Source: Bradyrhizobium diazoefficiens USDA 110
GTDB lineage: Bacteria > Pseudomonadota > Alphaproteobacteria > Rhizobiales > Xanthobacteraceae
Length of the DNA stretch: 64,000 nt
Direction of reading: 5' to 3'
NCBI RefSeq assembly: GCF_000011365.1
Contig: NC_004463.1
Location: forward strand, 558,001-622,000
This document shows positions 1-9,152 of this stretch, piece by piece (positions within the stretch are counted from its first letter, which is position 1; the number at the start of each line of letters is the position of its first letter). Position numbers and translations under genes: made by a program. Below the pieces are notes generated by a model. It was not told the DNA's origin and ran no database searches. It saw only the letters and a program-made list of their open reading frames with translations.

Positions 1-599
1 CGCTGTTCAACCCCGACTACAATCTCGACGAGCTCGACTTCCTGCGCCAGCATACCCCGGCGGGCGGCGTGTTCGTGGACGTCGGCGCCAATGTCGGCAC
101 GTTTGCCCTGGTGATGGCGCGGCAGGTCGGGCCCGCAGGCAAGGTGATCGCGATCGAGCCGCATCCGCTGACCTTCGGACGTCTCTCCTTCAACCACGCC
201 GCCTCGAAAGCGACGCAGGTCCGCCTGGTGCAGGCCGCAGCAGGCGACAGCGACGGCGAGCTGATGATCGAGAGCGGCGGCGGCAATCTCGGTGCCACCC
301 ACGTCGTCACCGGCACGGCCAGCGCCGATGCGATCAAGGTCCCGTCGCTGCGCTTGATGCGCATTCTCGACGAGGCCGGCGTCACGCAGGTCGACGCGCT
401 CAAGATCGACGTCGAAGGCTTCGAGGACCGCGTGCTGACCGGCTTCTTCCGCGACGCGCCGCAAGCGCTGTGGCCACGCGCGGTGGTGATCGAGCATCTG
501 TCACAAAAGGAATGGCAGCAGGATTGTATTGCCGACATGGTCGCGCGCGGCTTTGCGATCGCACGCAAGACACGAAGCAATACGTTCCTGTCACGCTGA
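1..599 (+). CDS. FkbM-family SAM-dependent methyltransferase, 5' end cut by window
   Basis: The reading frame is open from base 3, so the true start lies outside the window. The visible ~198 residues carry a class I methyltransferase fold: motif I FVDVGANVGTF (SAM-binding loop), the acidic post-I motif AIEPHP, and the FkbM hallmark ALKIDVEGFE in the C-terminal half. FkbM enzymes O-methylate sugars or polyketides; in soil bacteria they often sit in exopolysaccharide or glycan loci. The substrate cannot be read from this fragment because the upstream neighbours are missing. It ends 24 bases before the VOC gene, which has its own ribosome-binding site. Confidence 0.85.
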   Translation, partial: LFNPDYNLDELDFLRQHTPAGGVFVDVGANVGTFALVMARQVGPAGKVIAIEPHPLTFGRLSFNHAASKATQVRLVQAAAGDSDGELMIESGGGNLGATHVVTGTASADAIKVPSLRLMRILDEAGVTQVDALKIDVEGFEDRVLTGFFRDAPQALWPRAVVIEHLSQKEWQQDCIADMVARGFAIARKTRSNTFLSR

Positions 600-623
600 C
601 AGGGGCGAACAACGGAGGTTGCG

Positions 624-1010
624 ATGATCGACCATTTGGGTTTCTCCGTCTCCGACTATGAGCGCGCGAAAGCGTTCTATGCCAAGGCGCTGGCGCCGCT
701 CGGCTACAGCCTCATCATGGAGGTCACGGCGGAGCAGACCGGCCACGATCCGGCCGCCGGCTTCGGTGCCGACGGCAAGCCGGATTTCTGGATTGGCGGC
801 GAAGGCGCCATGAACAAGCCGGTGCATGTCGCGATCGCGGCAAAGGACCGCGCCACGGTCGACGCCTTCTACAAGGCGGCAATCGCGGCCGGTGGTCGCG
901 ACAACGGACCGCCCGGCATCCGTCCGCACTATCATCCGAACTATTACGGCGCCTTCGTGCGGGACCCCGACGGCCATAACATCGAAGCCGTCTGTCACGC
1001 GCCCGAATAG
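624..1010 (+). CDS. VOC-superfamily (glyoxalase/dioxygenase-fold) protein
   Basis: This 128-residue protein is a single vicinal-oxygen-chelate unit. It opens with MIDHLGFSVSDYERAKAFY, repeats the pattern near residue 72 (HVAIAAKDRATVDAFY), and ends with FVRDPDGHNIEAVCH, the typical metal-ligand strand of the family. His4, His72 and Glu near residue 122 are the likely metal ligands. An ideal ribosome-binding site (ACGGAGG) lies 7 bases before the ATG. Members include glyoxalases, bleomycin-resistance proteins and extradiol dioxygenases; substrate is not predictable. The family assignment is firm, the reaction is not. Confidence 0.88.
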   Translation: MIDHLGFSVSDYERAKAFYAKALAPLGYSLIMEVTAEQTGHDPAAGFGADGKPDFWIGGEGAMNKPVHVAIAAKDRATVDAFYKAAIAAGGRDNGPPGIRPHYHPNYYGAFVRDPDGHNIEAVCHAPE

Positions 1011-1034
1011 GCGCGCCCCGCGACGACGCGGCAA

Positions 1035-1059
1035 GGAACATCGGCGCGGCATCGCCGTT
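1035..1059 (+). promoter_or_regulatory. EcfG (general stress sigma factor) type promoter
   Basis: GGAAC at 1035-1039, a 16-base spacer, then CGTT at 1056-1059. This matches the alphaproteobacterial EcfG/SigT consensus GGAAC-N16/17-CGTT exactly. It lies in the gap after the VOC gene and 25 bases before the ATG of the small Pro-rich protein, so it probably drives that gene under general stress. Confidence 0.65.
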
Positions 1060-1084
1060 GTTGTCCTCTGGACAACCGAACTCG

Positions 1085-1336
1085 ATGATGCCGATGCCGA
1101 TCGAACCGCCCGAGATTCCACCGGCAACACCGGGGACTCCCACCGAGCCGCCGCCTGGAATTCCGCCGGGCAATCCTCAGCCCGAAATCACGCCGCCGGT
1201 GCACGAGCCCGGCGAATCACCGCGGCCCGACGAATTGCCGGGCCGCATGCCTGAAGAGATTCCAACGCGCGGGCCGAACGGGCCGCTCACTCCCGGTCCT
1301 GCGACGGACGCAACTCCGCGGCGGGATCACATATGA
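1085..1336 (+). CDS. Small proline-rich protein, general-stress candidate
   Basis: The product is 83 residues if it starts at the ATG at 1085 (MMPMPIEPPEIPP...). A TTG 27 bases upstream is in frame but would overlap the -10 element of the promoter at 1035-1059. The protein is about one third proline, with PPEIPP, PPGIPPGNP and GRMPEEIP runs. It has no signal peptide, membrane segment or cysteine, and is probably disordered. No clear Shine-Dalgarno is visible. Gene calls in Pro-rich GC-rich DNA are risky; the main support is the perfect EcfG promoter immediately upstream. Function unknown. Confidence 0.5.
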   Translation: MMPMPIEPPEIPPATPGTPTEPPPGIPPGNPQPEITPPVHEPGESPRPDELPGRMPEEIPTRGPNGPLTPGPATDATPRRDHI

Positions 1337-1522
1337 GGCGAACCATCGCATGTGAGGCGATTGCAACCCACGCCTGAATGCGCAATGAACGTCGGCATAA
1401 TGAGGTGATTTGCGTGCAGAAATAAATCGGGCCGCGCCCGCTTTGCTCGCCACAATGCGGCCTAACGCGTAGCTGTTCATCCCACCACTTCGTCAAAGAA
1501 CCTTCCGGGGAAGTTCACCACT

Positions 1523-3760
1523 ATGACCAATCTTCGTTTCGTGCTGCTTGCCACCACGGCTCTGACCGCGATGCAATTGGCAAACACCGCATCGCATGCG
1601 CAAGGCGCTTCGCCGCTCGTGGTCGCGCAGGCCCAGCCTCAAGAGACGGGCCCTGACGGAAAACCGAAGCAGCCGCCGAAGGGACCGCCAGGGGCTGCGC
1701 CGCCTGCTGCGCCCGCGCGCCCGGCCGCTCCGCCGCCCGCCGCTGCGCCGCCGCACCCGCCCGCTGCGCCTCCGCCGGCCGCCGCGCCGCCGCGCCCCGC
1801 GGCGCCGCCTCCGCCTCCGCCTCCGCCTGCGGCACGTCCGGCTCCGCCGCCCCCGCCACCGCCGCCTGCCGCTCCGAAGCAGCCTTCGCCGCCTCCGGCC
1901 GCGGCCCCGCAGCAGCACGCCCCGACACCGCCGCCTCCGGCTCCGCCCGCAGCACGTCCGGCGCCCACGCCACCCGCGCCGCCGCCCGCCGCAGCTCCAC
2001 AGCACGCGCCGCCGCCTCCGCCTCCTCCCGCGGCACGTCCGACTCCGACACCTCCGCCGCCGCCTCCTGCAGGCCCCGCGGCGCGGCCCACGCCTGCGCC
2101 CACAGCAACGCCAACGCCCGTGGCTCCTCCGCCCGCAGCGCCGACGGCCCGCCCCGGCTCGCCTGCGCCGGCAGCCACTCCCGCTCCGACGCCGACACCC
2201 GCACCGACAGCAACACCTGCGCCGACCGCGACGCCGGCTCCGGGCAGCACGCCTGGCGCTCCGCCGGCCGGACGCCCCGGTGCACCGCCGCCCGGCGTAC
2301 GTCCCGGTTCGCCCCCGGCTGCAGGATCACCGCCAGCTCCAGGCGCTACGCCCGCTCCAACGACCACGCCGGCACCCGGCGGCACCGCGACGCCGCCATC
2401 CGGACGTCCGGGTCCTGCATCGACGCCCGCGCCCGGCGCGGCGACCCCGGCTCCGACGGCAACGCCGGCACCCGGCGGCGCTCTGACGCCGCCGCCCGGA
2501 CGTCCCGGTGCGGGACCGACGCCAGGACCTCAGGGTGGAACGCCGCCCGCCGGCGCGCCTGCTGCCGGAACTCCGGCTGCGCCGCCCCAGGCCGGCGGCC
2601 TCCCGGCCCGGCCCGCGGCTCCTGCCGGTGCCGCAGCGCCGAGCACAGTCCCGGGCTCGGCGGCTGCAACGCCGCCGCCCAACAGGGCGCAATTCGCTCC
2701 GCCGACGGTTACGCCTGCCTTCCAGGCCGCGCCGACAGTCGTCGCACCGCTGCCACCTCCGCCGCGTCCGCCGCAGCGTGACCTGACGCCGCTCGCGATC
2801 GGTGCGGGCGTCGTGGCCGGCGCCGTGATCGGTGCGACCATCGCCGACCTGCACAACCAGCGACGCGAGTCCATCGAAGGCGGCCGCACCGTCTACACCG
2901 AGCCGGATCGCATCATCATCCGCGATCCCGGCGGGCAGGCCTACGTCCGCGGCAACGATCTCTATCGCTTCCGCTATGGCGCCCGCGACATCCGCACCGA
3001 CACCGTCGGCGGCGATACTCGCACCGTCGTGATCCGTCCCGACGGCAGCGAGATCATCACCGTGGTCGCTCCCGACGGTCGGTTGCTGCGGCGAATTCGC
3101 AGGGACCCCGGCGGGCGCGAGCTCATCATCATCGACAACAGTTACCGCGATCCGCAGTCGGTCGGCGGCTTCTATGTCGACGCGCCGCCGCCGGTCGTGA
3201 ACATTCCCTACGATCGCTACATCGTCGACGCGGAGGAGGCGTCGCCGGACGTGATCTACCAGACCATGGAGGCACCGCCGGTGCAGCGGATCAATCGGCG
3301 CTACACGCTCGACGAGATCCGCTACAGCCCGAATATTCGCATGCAGATGCCGAGCATCGACGTCAACACGATCACCTTCGAGACGGGTTCGTGGACGATC
3401 CCACCGGATCAGGCGGCGAAGCTGCAAGTGATCGCCGACGGCCTCAACCGTGCGATCCAGGCCAACCCGCGCGTGGTGTTCCTGATCGAGGGACATACCG
3501 ACGCGGTCGGCAACGAGGTCGACAATCTGTCGCTGTCGGACCGCCGCGCGCAGTCCGCGGCCGAATTGCTGACCCAGCAGTTCGGTGTGCCTGCGGAGAA
3601 CCTGACGTCGCAGGGCTATGGCGAGCAGTACCTGAAGGAGCAGACGCAGGGGCCGAGCGCGATCAACCGGCGCGTCACCGTCCGCAACATCACGCCGCTG
3701 CTCAACGGCGGTCAGGCCTCGCTGCCGCCGCCCCCGCCCGGCACCGCGCCGCCGCGGTAA
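1523..3760 (+). CDS. Large Pro/Ala-rich envelope protein with C-terminal OmpA domain
   Basis: The 745-residue protein has a signal peptide (residues 1-27, cleavage near SHA-QG). A very long low-complexity Pro/Ala/Thr region follows (about 30-415). Next come a glycine-zipper-like hydrophobic stretch (about 420-440, AIGAGVVAGAVIGATIA) and a central region containing YVRGNDLYRFRYG-type motifs. The C-terminus is an OmpA/MotB peptidoglycan-binding domain (about 610-725) with FETGSW, LIEGHTDAVG, LSDRRAQSAAELL and NRRVTV. It is probably exported and tethers the envelope to peptidoglycan, with the Pro-rich arm spanning the periplasm. A GGGGAAG ribosome-binding site precedes the ATG and a strong terminator follows. 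The long frames on the opposite strand are composition shadows. Confidence 0.9.
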   Translation: MTNLRFVLLATTALTAMQLANTASHAQGASPLVVAQAQPQETGPDGKPKQPPKGPPGAAPPAAPARPAAPPPAAAPPHPPAAPPPAAAPPRPAAPPPPPPPPAARPAPPPPPPPPAAPKQPSPPPAAAPQQHAPTPPPPAPPAARPAPTPPAPPPAAAPQHAPPPPPPPAARPTPTPPPPPPAGPAARPTPAPTATPTPVAPPPAAPTARPGSPAPAATPAPTPTPAPTATPAPTATPAPGSTPGAPPAGRPGAPPPGVRPGSPPAAGSPPAPGATPAPTTTPAPGGTATPPSGRPGPASTPAPGAATPAPTATPAPGGALTPPPGRPGAGPTPGPQGGTPPAGAPAAGTPAAPPQAGGLPARPAAPAGAAAPSTVPGSAAATPPPNRAQFAPPTVTPAFQAAPTVVAPLPPPPRPPQRDLTPLAIGAGVVAGAVIGATIADLHNQRRESIEGGRTVYTEPDRIIIRDPGGQAYVRGNDLYRFRYGARDIRTDTVGGDTRTVVIRPDGSEIITVVAPDGRLLRRIRRDPGGRELIIIDNSYRDPQSVGGFYVDAPPPVVNIPYDRYIVDAEEASPDVIYQTMEAPPVQRINRRYTLDEIRYSPNIRMQMPSIDVNTITFETGSWTIPPDQAAKLQVIADGLNRAIQANPRVVFLIEGHTDAVGNEVDNLSLSDRRAQSAAELLTQQFGVPAENLTSQGYGEQYLKEQTQGPSAINRRVTVRNITPLLNGGQASLPPPPPGTAPPR

Positions 3761-3776
3761 CGGCACACACAAACGC

Positions 3777-3807
3777 AAAATGGCCGGGAGAAATCCCGGC
3801 CATTTTT
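3777..3807. terminator. Strong intrinsic terminator after the OmpA-domain gene
   Basis: A ten-base-pair GC-rich stem, ATGGCCGGGA/TCCCGGCCAT, closes on a GAAA tetraloop and is flanked by AAAA upstream and TTTTT downstream. It begins 16 bases after the stop codon. The A/T symmetry means it could stop transcription from both sides. Confidence 0.85.
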
Positions 3808-3849
3808 GTTTTCGTTGTTGCGCGCGACGTTGCGGCACATCGCGCAATC

Positions 3850-3939
3850 GTAGGGTGGGCAAAGGCGCGCGAGCGCCGTGCCCACCACTATCTCGGACGT
3901 GGAAGGATGGTGGGCACGCTTCGCTTTGCTCACCCTACG
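3850..3939. repeat. Palindromic intergenic repeat, GTAGGGTGGGC family, copy 1
   Basis: A ~90-base imperfect palindrome begins GTAGGGTGGGCAAAG and ends CTTTGCTCACCCTAC, with inner arms GTGCCCACCA and TGGTGGGCAC. The same design recurs at 24390-24478. It lies just downstream of argG (minus strand) and could form a long cruciform or hairpin. It resembles REP/BIME-type elements. Confidence 0.8.
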
Positions 3940-3951
3940 GCTACGAAAATC

Positions 3952-5307
<1,356 letters not shown>

Positions 5308-5382
5308 TTAGGGGGCTGATGGCGGTTGCGGATTGACCGGGCGAATATCAAATTTCGCAGGGCTCGGCACGCATTTAATGGC

Positions 5383-6159
5383 TCAAACCGAGGGTTCGGC
5401 GCCCGTCTTGCGGCCGAACAGGCGCTGGCGGAGCCGGTAGGCGGGCATGTTCAGCCGGGTCAGGGCGGCGTCGACCGCCTGGTCCGAAAACCGCGTCCGC
5501 GGCCAGCGGTAAATCATCGCGTAGGCGAACCAGATCACGACGAAGGTGACGAGGGCGGCGATCGACACGTCGGTGAAGAAGTGCCCGCCGAAGGCCATGC
5601 GCAGCCCGCTGGTCACAAGGCCGAAGACGACCGCGCCGGCATAGGCGAGCGGGCGCCACGCCGGCGGCGCCAGCGCTGCCGGGGCCAGCGTCCAGAACGC
5701 GGTCGCGCCCTCACCCGAGAAGAACGAGCAGTTGCGCACGCAGCCACCGCGCGGATCCCACCACGGCACGAACTGCTGGTCGCCGGCAAACTGCGTCACC
5801 ACCACCGGGCGCGGACGGCCCCAATAGGTCTTGAAGGTGAGGTTGGTAAGGATTCCGGCCGACAGGATGATCGTCACCAGCAGGAACACGATCGCGCGCC
5901 CCGACACCATCAGCGGCCGATCGGGCCGGATCATCTTGACCACAAGCGCCACCAGCGAGGGCAGCACGAACGCCCAGGCGATCCACATCGCCGCGTCACG
6001 CGCGACGCCGGCCCAGCCGCTCGATTTGAGCGGAAACGTCTTCGTCTCGGGATCGAAGAACAGCGCGGCGAGCTTGAGATCGAGTTCGGGATAGAGGCCG
6101 AAAACGACACCGATCACGAGCCACAGCGCCAGGGCGATGAAAAGTCCAGTCCGGTTCAT
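5383..6159 (-). CDS. PAP2-family membrane phosphatase with SGE variant motif
   Basis: The start is taken at MNRTGLF (258 residues); upstream in-frame codons run into a repeat element. It is a polytopic inner-membrane protein with about five or six hydrophobic segments. The PAP2 motifs are K110-x6-R117-P118 (KTYWGRPRP), S148-G149-E150 in place of the usual SGH, and R187-x5-H193-x3-D197 (SGLRMAFGGHFFTDV). PAP2 enzymes remove phosphate from lipid pyrophosphates, phosphatidic acid or lipid A. The H-to-E change in motif 2 defines a subgroup. Whether this one acts on lipid A, undecaprenyl pyrophosphate or another lipid cannot be decided from sequence. Confidence 0.85.
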   Translation of the reverse strand: MNRTGLFIALALWLVIGVVFGLYPELDLKLAALFFDPETKTFPLKSSGWAGVARDAAMWIAWAFVLPSLVALVVKMIRPDRPLMVSGRAIVFLLVTIILSAGILTNLTFKTYWGRPRPVVVTQFAGDQQFVPWWDPRGGCVRNCSFFSGEGATAFWTLAPAALAPPAWRPLAYAGAVVFGLVTSGLRMAFGGHFFTDVSIAALVTFVVIWFAYAMIYRWPRTRFSDQAVDAALTRLNMPAYRLRQRLFGRKTGAEPSV

Positions 6160-6205
6160 GCCGCGCGGTTTAGCGGAGTGGGGCGGGGATGAAAACCCTT
6201 TCACC

Positions 6206-6307
6206 GTCATTCCGGGGCGGCTCGCAGAGCCGAACCCGGAATCTCGAGATTCCCCGGTGCGCAATTGCGCACCTGAGGTCTGGTCCTTCGGACCATCCCG
6301 GAATGAC
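6206..6307. repeat. Palindromic intergenic repeat, GTCATTCCGG...CCGGAATGAC family, copy 1
   Basis: A 102-base element bounded by GTCATTCCGG and CCGGAATGAC, with an inner palindrome AATCTCGAGATT and further hairpin arms (GGTCCTTCGGACC, GTGCGCAATTGCGCAC). It lies between the starts/stops of two minus-strand genes. Related copies are at 6835, 8200, 16234 and 36903. Confidence 0.85.
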
Positions 6308-6315
6308 AGCGCCAG

Positions 6316-6810
6316 TCACCGCGCATCGGGCCTCGACTGCGACGGCAGCGGCGGAGGCGGCTTGCGCGGGGGTGGCGGATTGCGCCAGGCGCCGGCGTTG
6401 CGGCCGGCGATCAGCCAGTAGACCACGCCGGCCACGATGCCGGCGCCGGTCATGATCTCGAGGTGACGCCGCACGACGCCTTCGAACTGCAACGTGTCGG
6501 AGTGAAAGGGAACGAGGCCGAGGTAGCAGGCGAGCCCCACAACGCCGCCGCCGACGGCGTAGGCCAGTGCGCTGCGGATGTAGAGCGCTTCAGTGATCGC
6601 GACGATCACCGCCGCCGGCACCAGCGCAAAGCCGGAGACGAAGATGAAACCGAATCCGAGCAGGATGTCGATCGCGCCTTCATCGACGGGGCCTGCGCCG
6701 AGATCGGCGAATTCCGGAAACAGCAGCGCGACGACGACGATCATGCCGCCGACGAAGCAGGCGGCGAGAAAGCCCATGAAGATGACGACGAGGCGGCCGA
6801 TCAGGGACAT
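6316..6810 (-). CDS. Conserved hypothetical inner-membrane protein
   Basis: The 164-residue protein has four likely transmembrane helices: about 8-30 (VVIFMGFLAACFVGGMIVVV), 46-72, 78-98 and 118-136. A short Pro/Arg-rich cytoplasmic tail (RNPPPPRKPPPPLP) follows. No enzymatic motif is visible. It resembles uncharacterised four-helix proteins common in Bradyrhizobium, but I cannot name a domain. It is flanked on both sides by copies of the same palindromic repeat, so it probably forms its own transcription unit between PAP2 and rlmN. Confidence 0.75.
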   Translation of the reverse strand: MSLIGRLVVIFMGFLAACFVGGMIVVVALLFPEFADLGAGPVDEGAIDILLGFGFIFVSGFALVPAAVIVAITEALYIRSALAYAVGGGVVGLACYLGLVPFHSDTLQFEGVVRRHLEIMTGAGIVAGVVYWLIAGRNAGAWRNPPPPRKPPPPLPSQSRPDAR

Positions 6811-6834
6811 CTGATGGCCCTGTTGAGTGTCATC

Positions 6835-6912
6835 GTCATTCCGGAGCGGTGCGCAGCACCGAATCCGGAATCTCGAGATTCCGGGTTCGCGCTACGCGCG
6901 CCCCGGAATGAC
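6835..6912. repeat. GTCATTCCGG-family palindromic repeat, copy 2
   Basis: A 78-base copy with the same GTCATTCCGG/CCGGAATGAC ends, the central ATCTCGAGATTCCGG core and a GCGCTACGCGCGC inner arm. It sits between the start of the four-helix membrane protein gene and the stop of rlmN. Confidence 0.85.
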
Positions 6913-6976
6913 GGCTCATAAACGCAGATGGTCGGATCAAGCCCAGGCATGACGAGAGTGCACGAGGCACGCATCC

Positions 6977-8179
6977 TCAATCCGTCATCGCCATGGCGCG
7001 CAGCGTCTGGCGTTCGCGGGCCGAGAGCTTTTCGGTTTCCGACTTGAGCTGGCCGCAGGCGGCGAGGATGTCGCGGCCGCGCGGGGTGCGCACCGGCGAG
7101 GAATACCCGGCGTTGAAGATGTATTCGGAGAATTTCTCGATCTGGTCCCAGTCCGAGCATTCATAGGCGGTGCCGGGCCAGGGATTGAACGGGATCAGGT
7201 TGATCTTGGCGTGAATGCCCTTGAGCAGCTTCACCAGCAGCTTCGCATCGTCGAGCGAATCGTTGACGCCCTTGAGCATCACATATTCGAAGGTGATGCG
7301 GCGGGCGTTCGAGGCGCCGGGATAGTCGCGGCAGGCCTGCAGCAGCTCCTTGATCGGATATTTGCGGTTGAGCGGCACCAGCTCGTTGCGCAATTCGTCG
7401 CGCACCGCGTGCAGCGAGATCGCGAGCATCACGCCGATCTCCTCGCCCGCGCGCACGATGTTCGGCACCACGCCCGAAGTCGACAGCGTGATGCGGCGGC
7501 GGGAGATGCCGATGCCTTCGTTGTCGCCGACGATGAGCAGCGCATCGCGCACCGCGTCGAAATTGTAGAGCGGCTCGCCCATGCCCATCATCACGATGTT
7601 GGTGACGCGGCGCGTGCCGTCCTCGCGATCGGCCCAATCGTTGAGGCGATCGCGTGCGACCATCACCTGCCCCACGATCTCGCCGGCGGTGAGGTTGCGC
7701 ACCAGGCGCTGCGTGCCGGTGTGGCAGAACGAGCAATTCAGGGTGCAGCCGACCTGCGAGGAGACGCAGAGCGTGCCGCGATCGGTCTCGGGGATGTAGA
7801 CGCACTCGACTTCATGCGCCTTCTCGACATTGTCGCCGCTCGGCAGCCGCAGCAGCCATTTGCGGGTGCCGTCATTGGAGATCTGCTCGGCCACGACTTC
7901 GGGCCGGTCGACGGTGAAATGCTGCGCGAGCTCGGCGCGAATGCCCTTCGAGATCGACGTCATCTCGTCGAAATTCTGGGCGCCGCGGAAATACATCCAG
8001 TGCCACAGCTGCTGCACGCGCATCTTGCGCTGCGCAGGCGCGACGCCGATCTCGCCGAGGCGATCGGCAAGCTCGTTGCGCGACAGGCCGATGAGCGACG
8101 GCTTGGCCGGCGGCACATAGGTTTCGAGCGGAGTCTTCTCCACCAATATTGCGTTGTGCGGCTCGGTCGTCGGTTGCAT
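6977..8179 (-). CDS. rlmN: 23S rRNA (adenine-2503-C2)/tRNA-A37 methyltransferase RlmN
   Basis: This 400-residue cytosolic radical SAM enzyme methylates C2 of A2503 in 23S rRNA and A37 in some tRNAs. The [4Fe-4S] cysteines are C145, C149 and C152 (CTLNCSFC). The methyl-carrying cysteine is C375 in ILAACGQL and its partner is C126 in VECVYIP, matching E. coli C355 and C118. Other family segments are [11 protein letters not shown] and [22 protein letters not shown]. The start [10 protein letters not shown] is the only well-placed one. It is probably monocistronic, with palindromic repeats on both sides. Confidence 0.97.
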   Translation of the reverse strand: MQPTTEPHNAILVEKTPLETYVPPAKPSLIGLSRNELADRLGEIGVAPAQRKMRVQQLWHWMYFRGAQNFDEMTSISKGIRAELAQHFTVDRPEVVAEQISNDGTRKWLLRLPSGDNVEKAHEVECVYIPETDRGTLCVSSQVGCTLNCSFCHTGTQRLVRNLTAGEIVGQVMVARDRLNDWADREDGTRRVTNIVMMGMGEPLYNFDAVRDALLIVGDNEGIGISRRRITLSTSGVVPNIVRAGEEIGVMLAISLHAVRDELRNELVPLNRKYPIKELLQACRDYPGASNARRITFEYVMLKGVNDSLDDAKLLVKLLKGIHAKINLIPFNPWPGTAYECSDWDQIEKFSEYIFNAGYSSPVRTPRGRDILAACGQLKSETEKLSARERQTLRAMAMTD

Positions 8180-8199
8180 GGAATGGACCTAATGGCTTG

Positions 8200-8277
8200 G
8201 TCGTTCCGGGATGGTCCGAAGGACCAGACCCGGAACCTCGAGATTCCGGGTTCGCGCTTCGCGCGCCCCGGAATGAC
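8200..8277. repeat. GTCATTCCGG-family palindromic repeat, copy 3
   Basis: A 78-base copy in the opposite internal orientation (GTCGTTCCGGGATGGTCCGAAGG first). It has a central CTCGAGATTCCGG core and ends CCCCGGAATGAC. It lies 20 bases upstream of the rlmN start. Confidence 0.85.
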
Positions 8278-8373
8278 GGAAAAACTTGGAACCGCCCCTA
8301 TATAGCAACCGGAACGGCCGATTGCGACCGTGATACCGCTTGCAGCCTTAACGCCTCCAATCTTACGGCAGCC

Positions 8374-9036
8374 TTACCGTCGGCAGTCCTGGGCGATCTT
8401 GTCGAGCGCCTGGGCGAGGCCCTTCAGCGAAAACGTGTCGGTCGTCTCCGTCCCCTTGGCCGAGATGCCTTTGACCACGAGATCGGCGGATTTGCGCATG
8501 GCTTCGACCATCCGCTCCTCCTCGGCCGCGTTCTTGATCCAGAGGCCGTCGCCCTGCGTGTACATGGCGAAAGCGGCGCCGCCGACCTCGACCGAGGATT
8601 CCGATCCCGGCTTCAGCGCGTAGCCGATCATGACGGAGACTTCGTTGTTCACCTTCTCGGCCGGTCGGGTCGAGACGAAGGCATAGGCAGGATCACGCGG
8701 CCGATTCGGCGGATTGGTCTTCGACGACGACGGCTTGGCCAGCGCAAAGCAGACCTTCTTGCCGTTGGGCGTGGCCGAATAGGCGCCCCAGGTGCCGAAC
8801 TGGCCGATCAGGGTGGGCTCCGCGCCGCCCGCAACCGCCGCAGCCGGGCCCGCCGGCTTGCTCTCGGGCTTCGCTGCCGTCTTTGCTGTCGTATTGGCCG
8901 CCGGCGCAGCCGCTTTCGGTGCGGCCTCTTTGGGTGCGGACTTGGGCGCCGGTTGCGCCGTCTGAGCCCGCGCGGAATCAGTGATTCCCCACGCCGTCAC
9001 GCCGGCCGTCAAAGCCAAAAATAGCACCCGCCACAT
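8374..9036 (-). CDS. Invasion-associated locus B (IalB) family periplasmic protein
   Basis: The 220-residue protein has a signal peptide (MWRVLFLALTAGVTAWGITDSARAQ), then an Ala/Pro/Lys-rich linker (about 26-68), then an IalB domain: FGTWGAYSATPNGKKVCFALAKP, PAYAFVSTRPAEKVNNEVSV, FSLKGLAQALDKIAQDC. IalB was named for a Bartonella invasion factor, but the family is widespread in non-pathogenic Rhizobiales and its molecular role is unclear. The two cysteines (in KKVCFA and AQDC) may pair. It stands alone, between rlmN and an SDR gene, all on the minus strand. Confidence 0.88.
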   Translation of the reverse strand: MWRVLFLALTAGVTAWGITDSARAQTAQPAPKSAPKEAAPKAAAPAANTTAKTAAKPESKPAGPAAAVAGGAEPTLIGQFGTWGAYSATPNGKKVCFALAKPSSSKTNPPNRPRDPAYAFVSTRPAEKVNNEVSVMIGYALKPGSESSVEVGGAAFAMYTQGDGLWIKNAAEEERMVEAMRKSADLVVKGISAKGTETTDTFSLKGLAQALDKIAQDCRR

Positions 9037-9152
9037 GCTGGAGTGGTTCCCTCAATATTGTGACTGGAAGATGGCCCGGCCGCGCTTTGTCCCCGCGGCA
9101 GGGATAACCGGGAAAGTTCAATTTGGGAAGGCAGTTAGCGGGTTGGCAATAG

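Noticed and set aside
1493..2385. Long open frames on both strands opposite the Pro-rich gene
   Set aside because: They arise from GC-rich CCG/GCC repetitive codons. Products are low-complexity (GGG or RRR runs), with no start signals and no domain. The annotated plus-strand frame alone has a signal peptide and OmpA domain.
1700..2700. Possible CRISPR-like array
   Set aside because: The direct repeats are codons for Pro-Ala-Thr runs with no constant-length unique spacers and no cas genes nearby.
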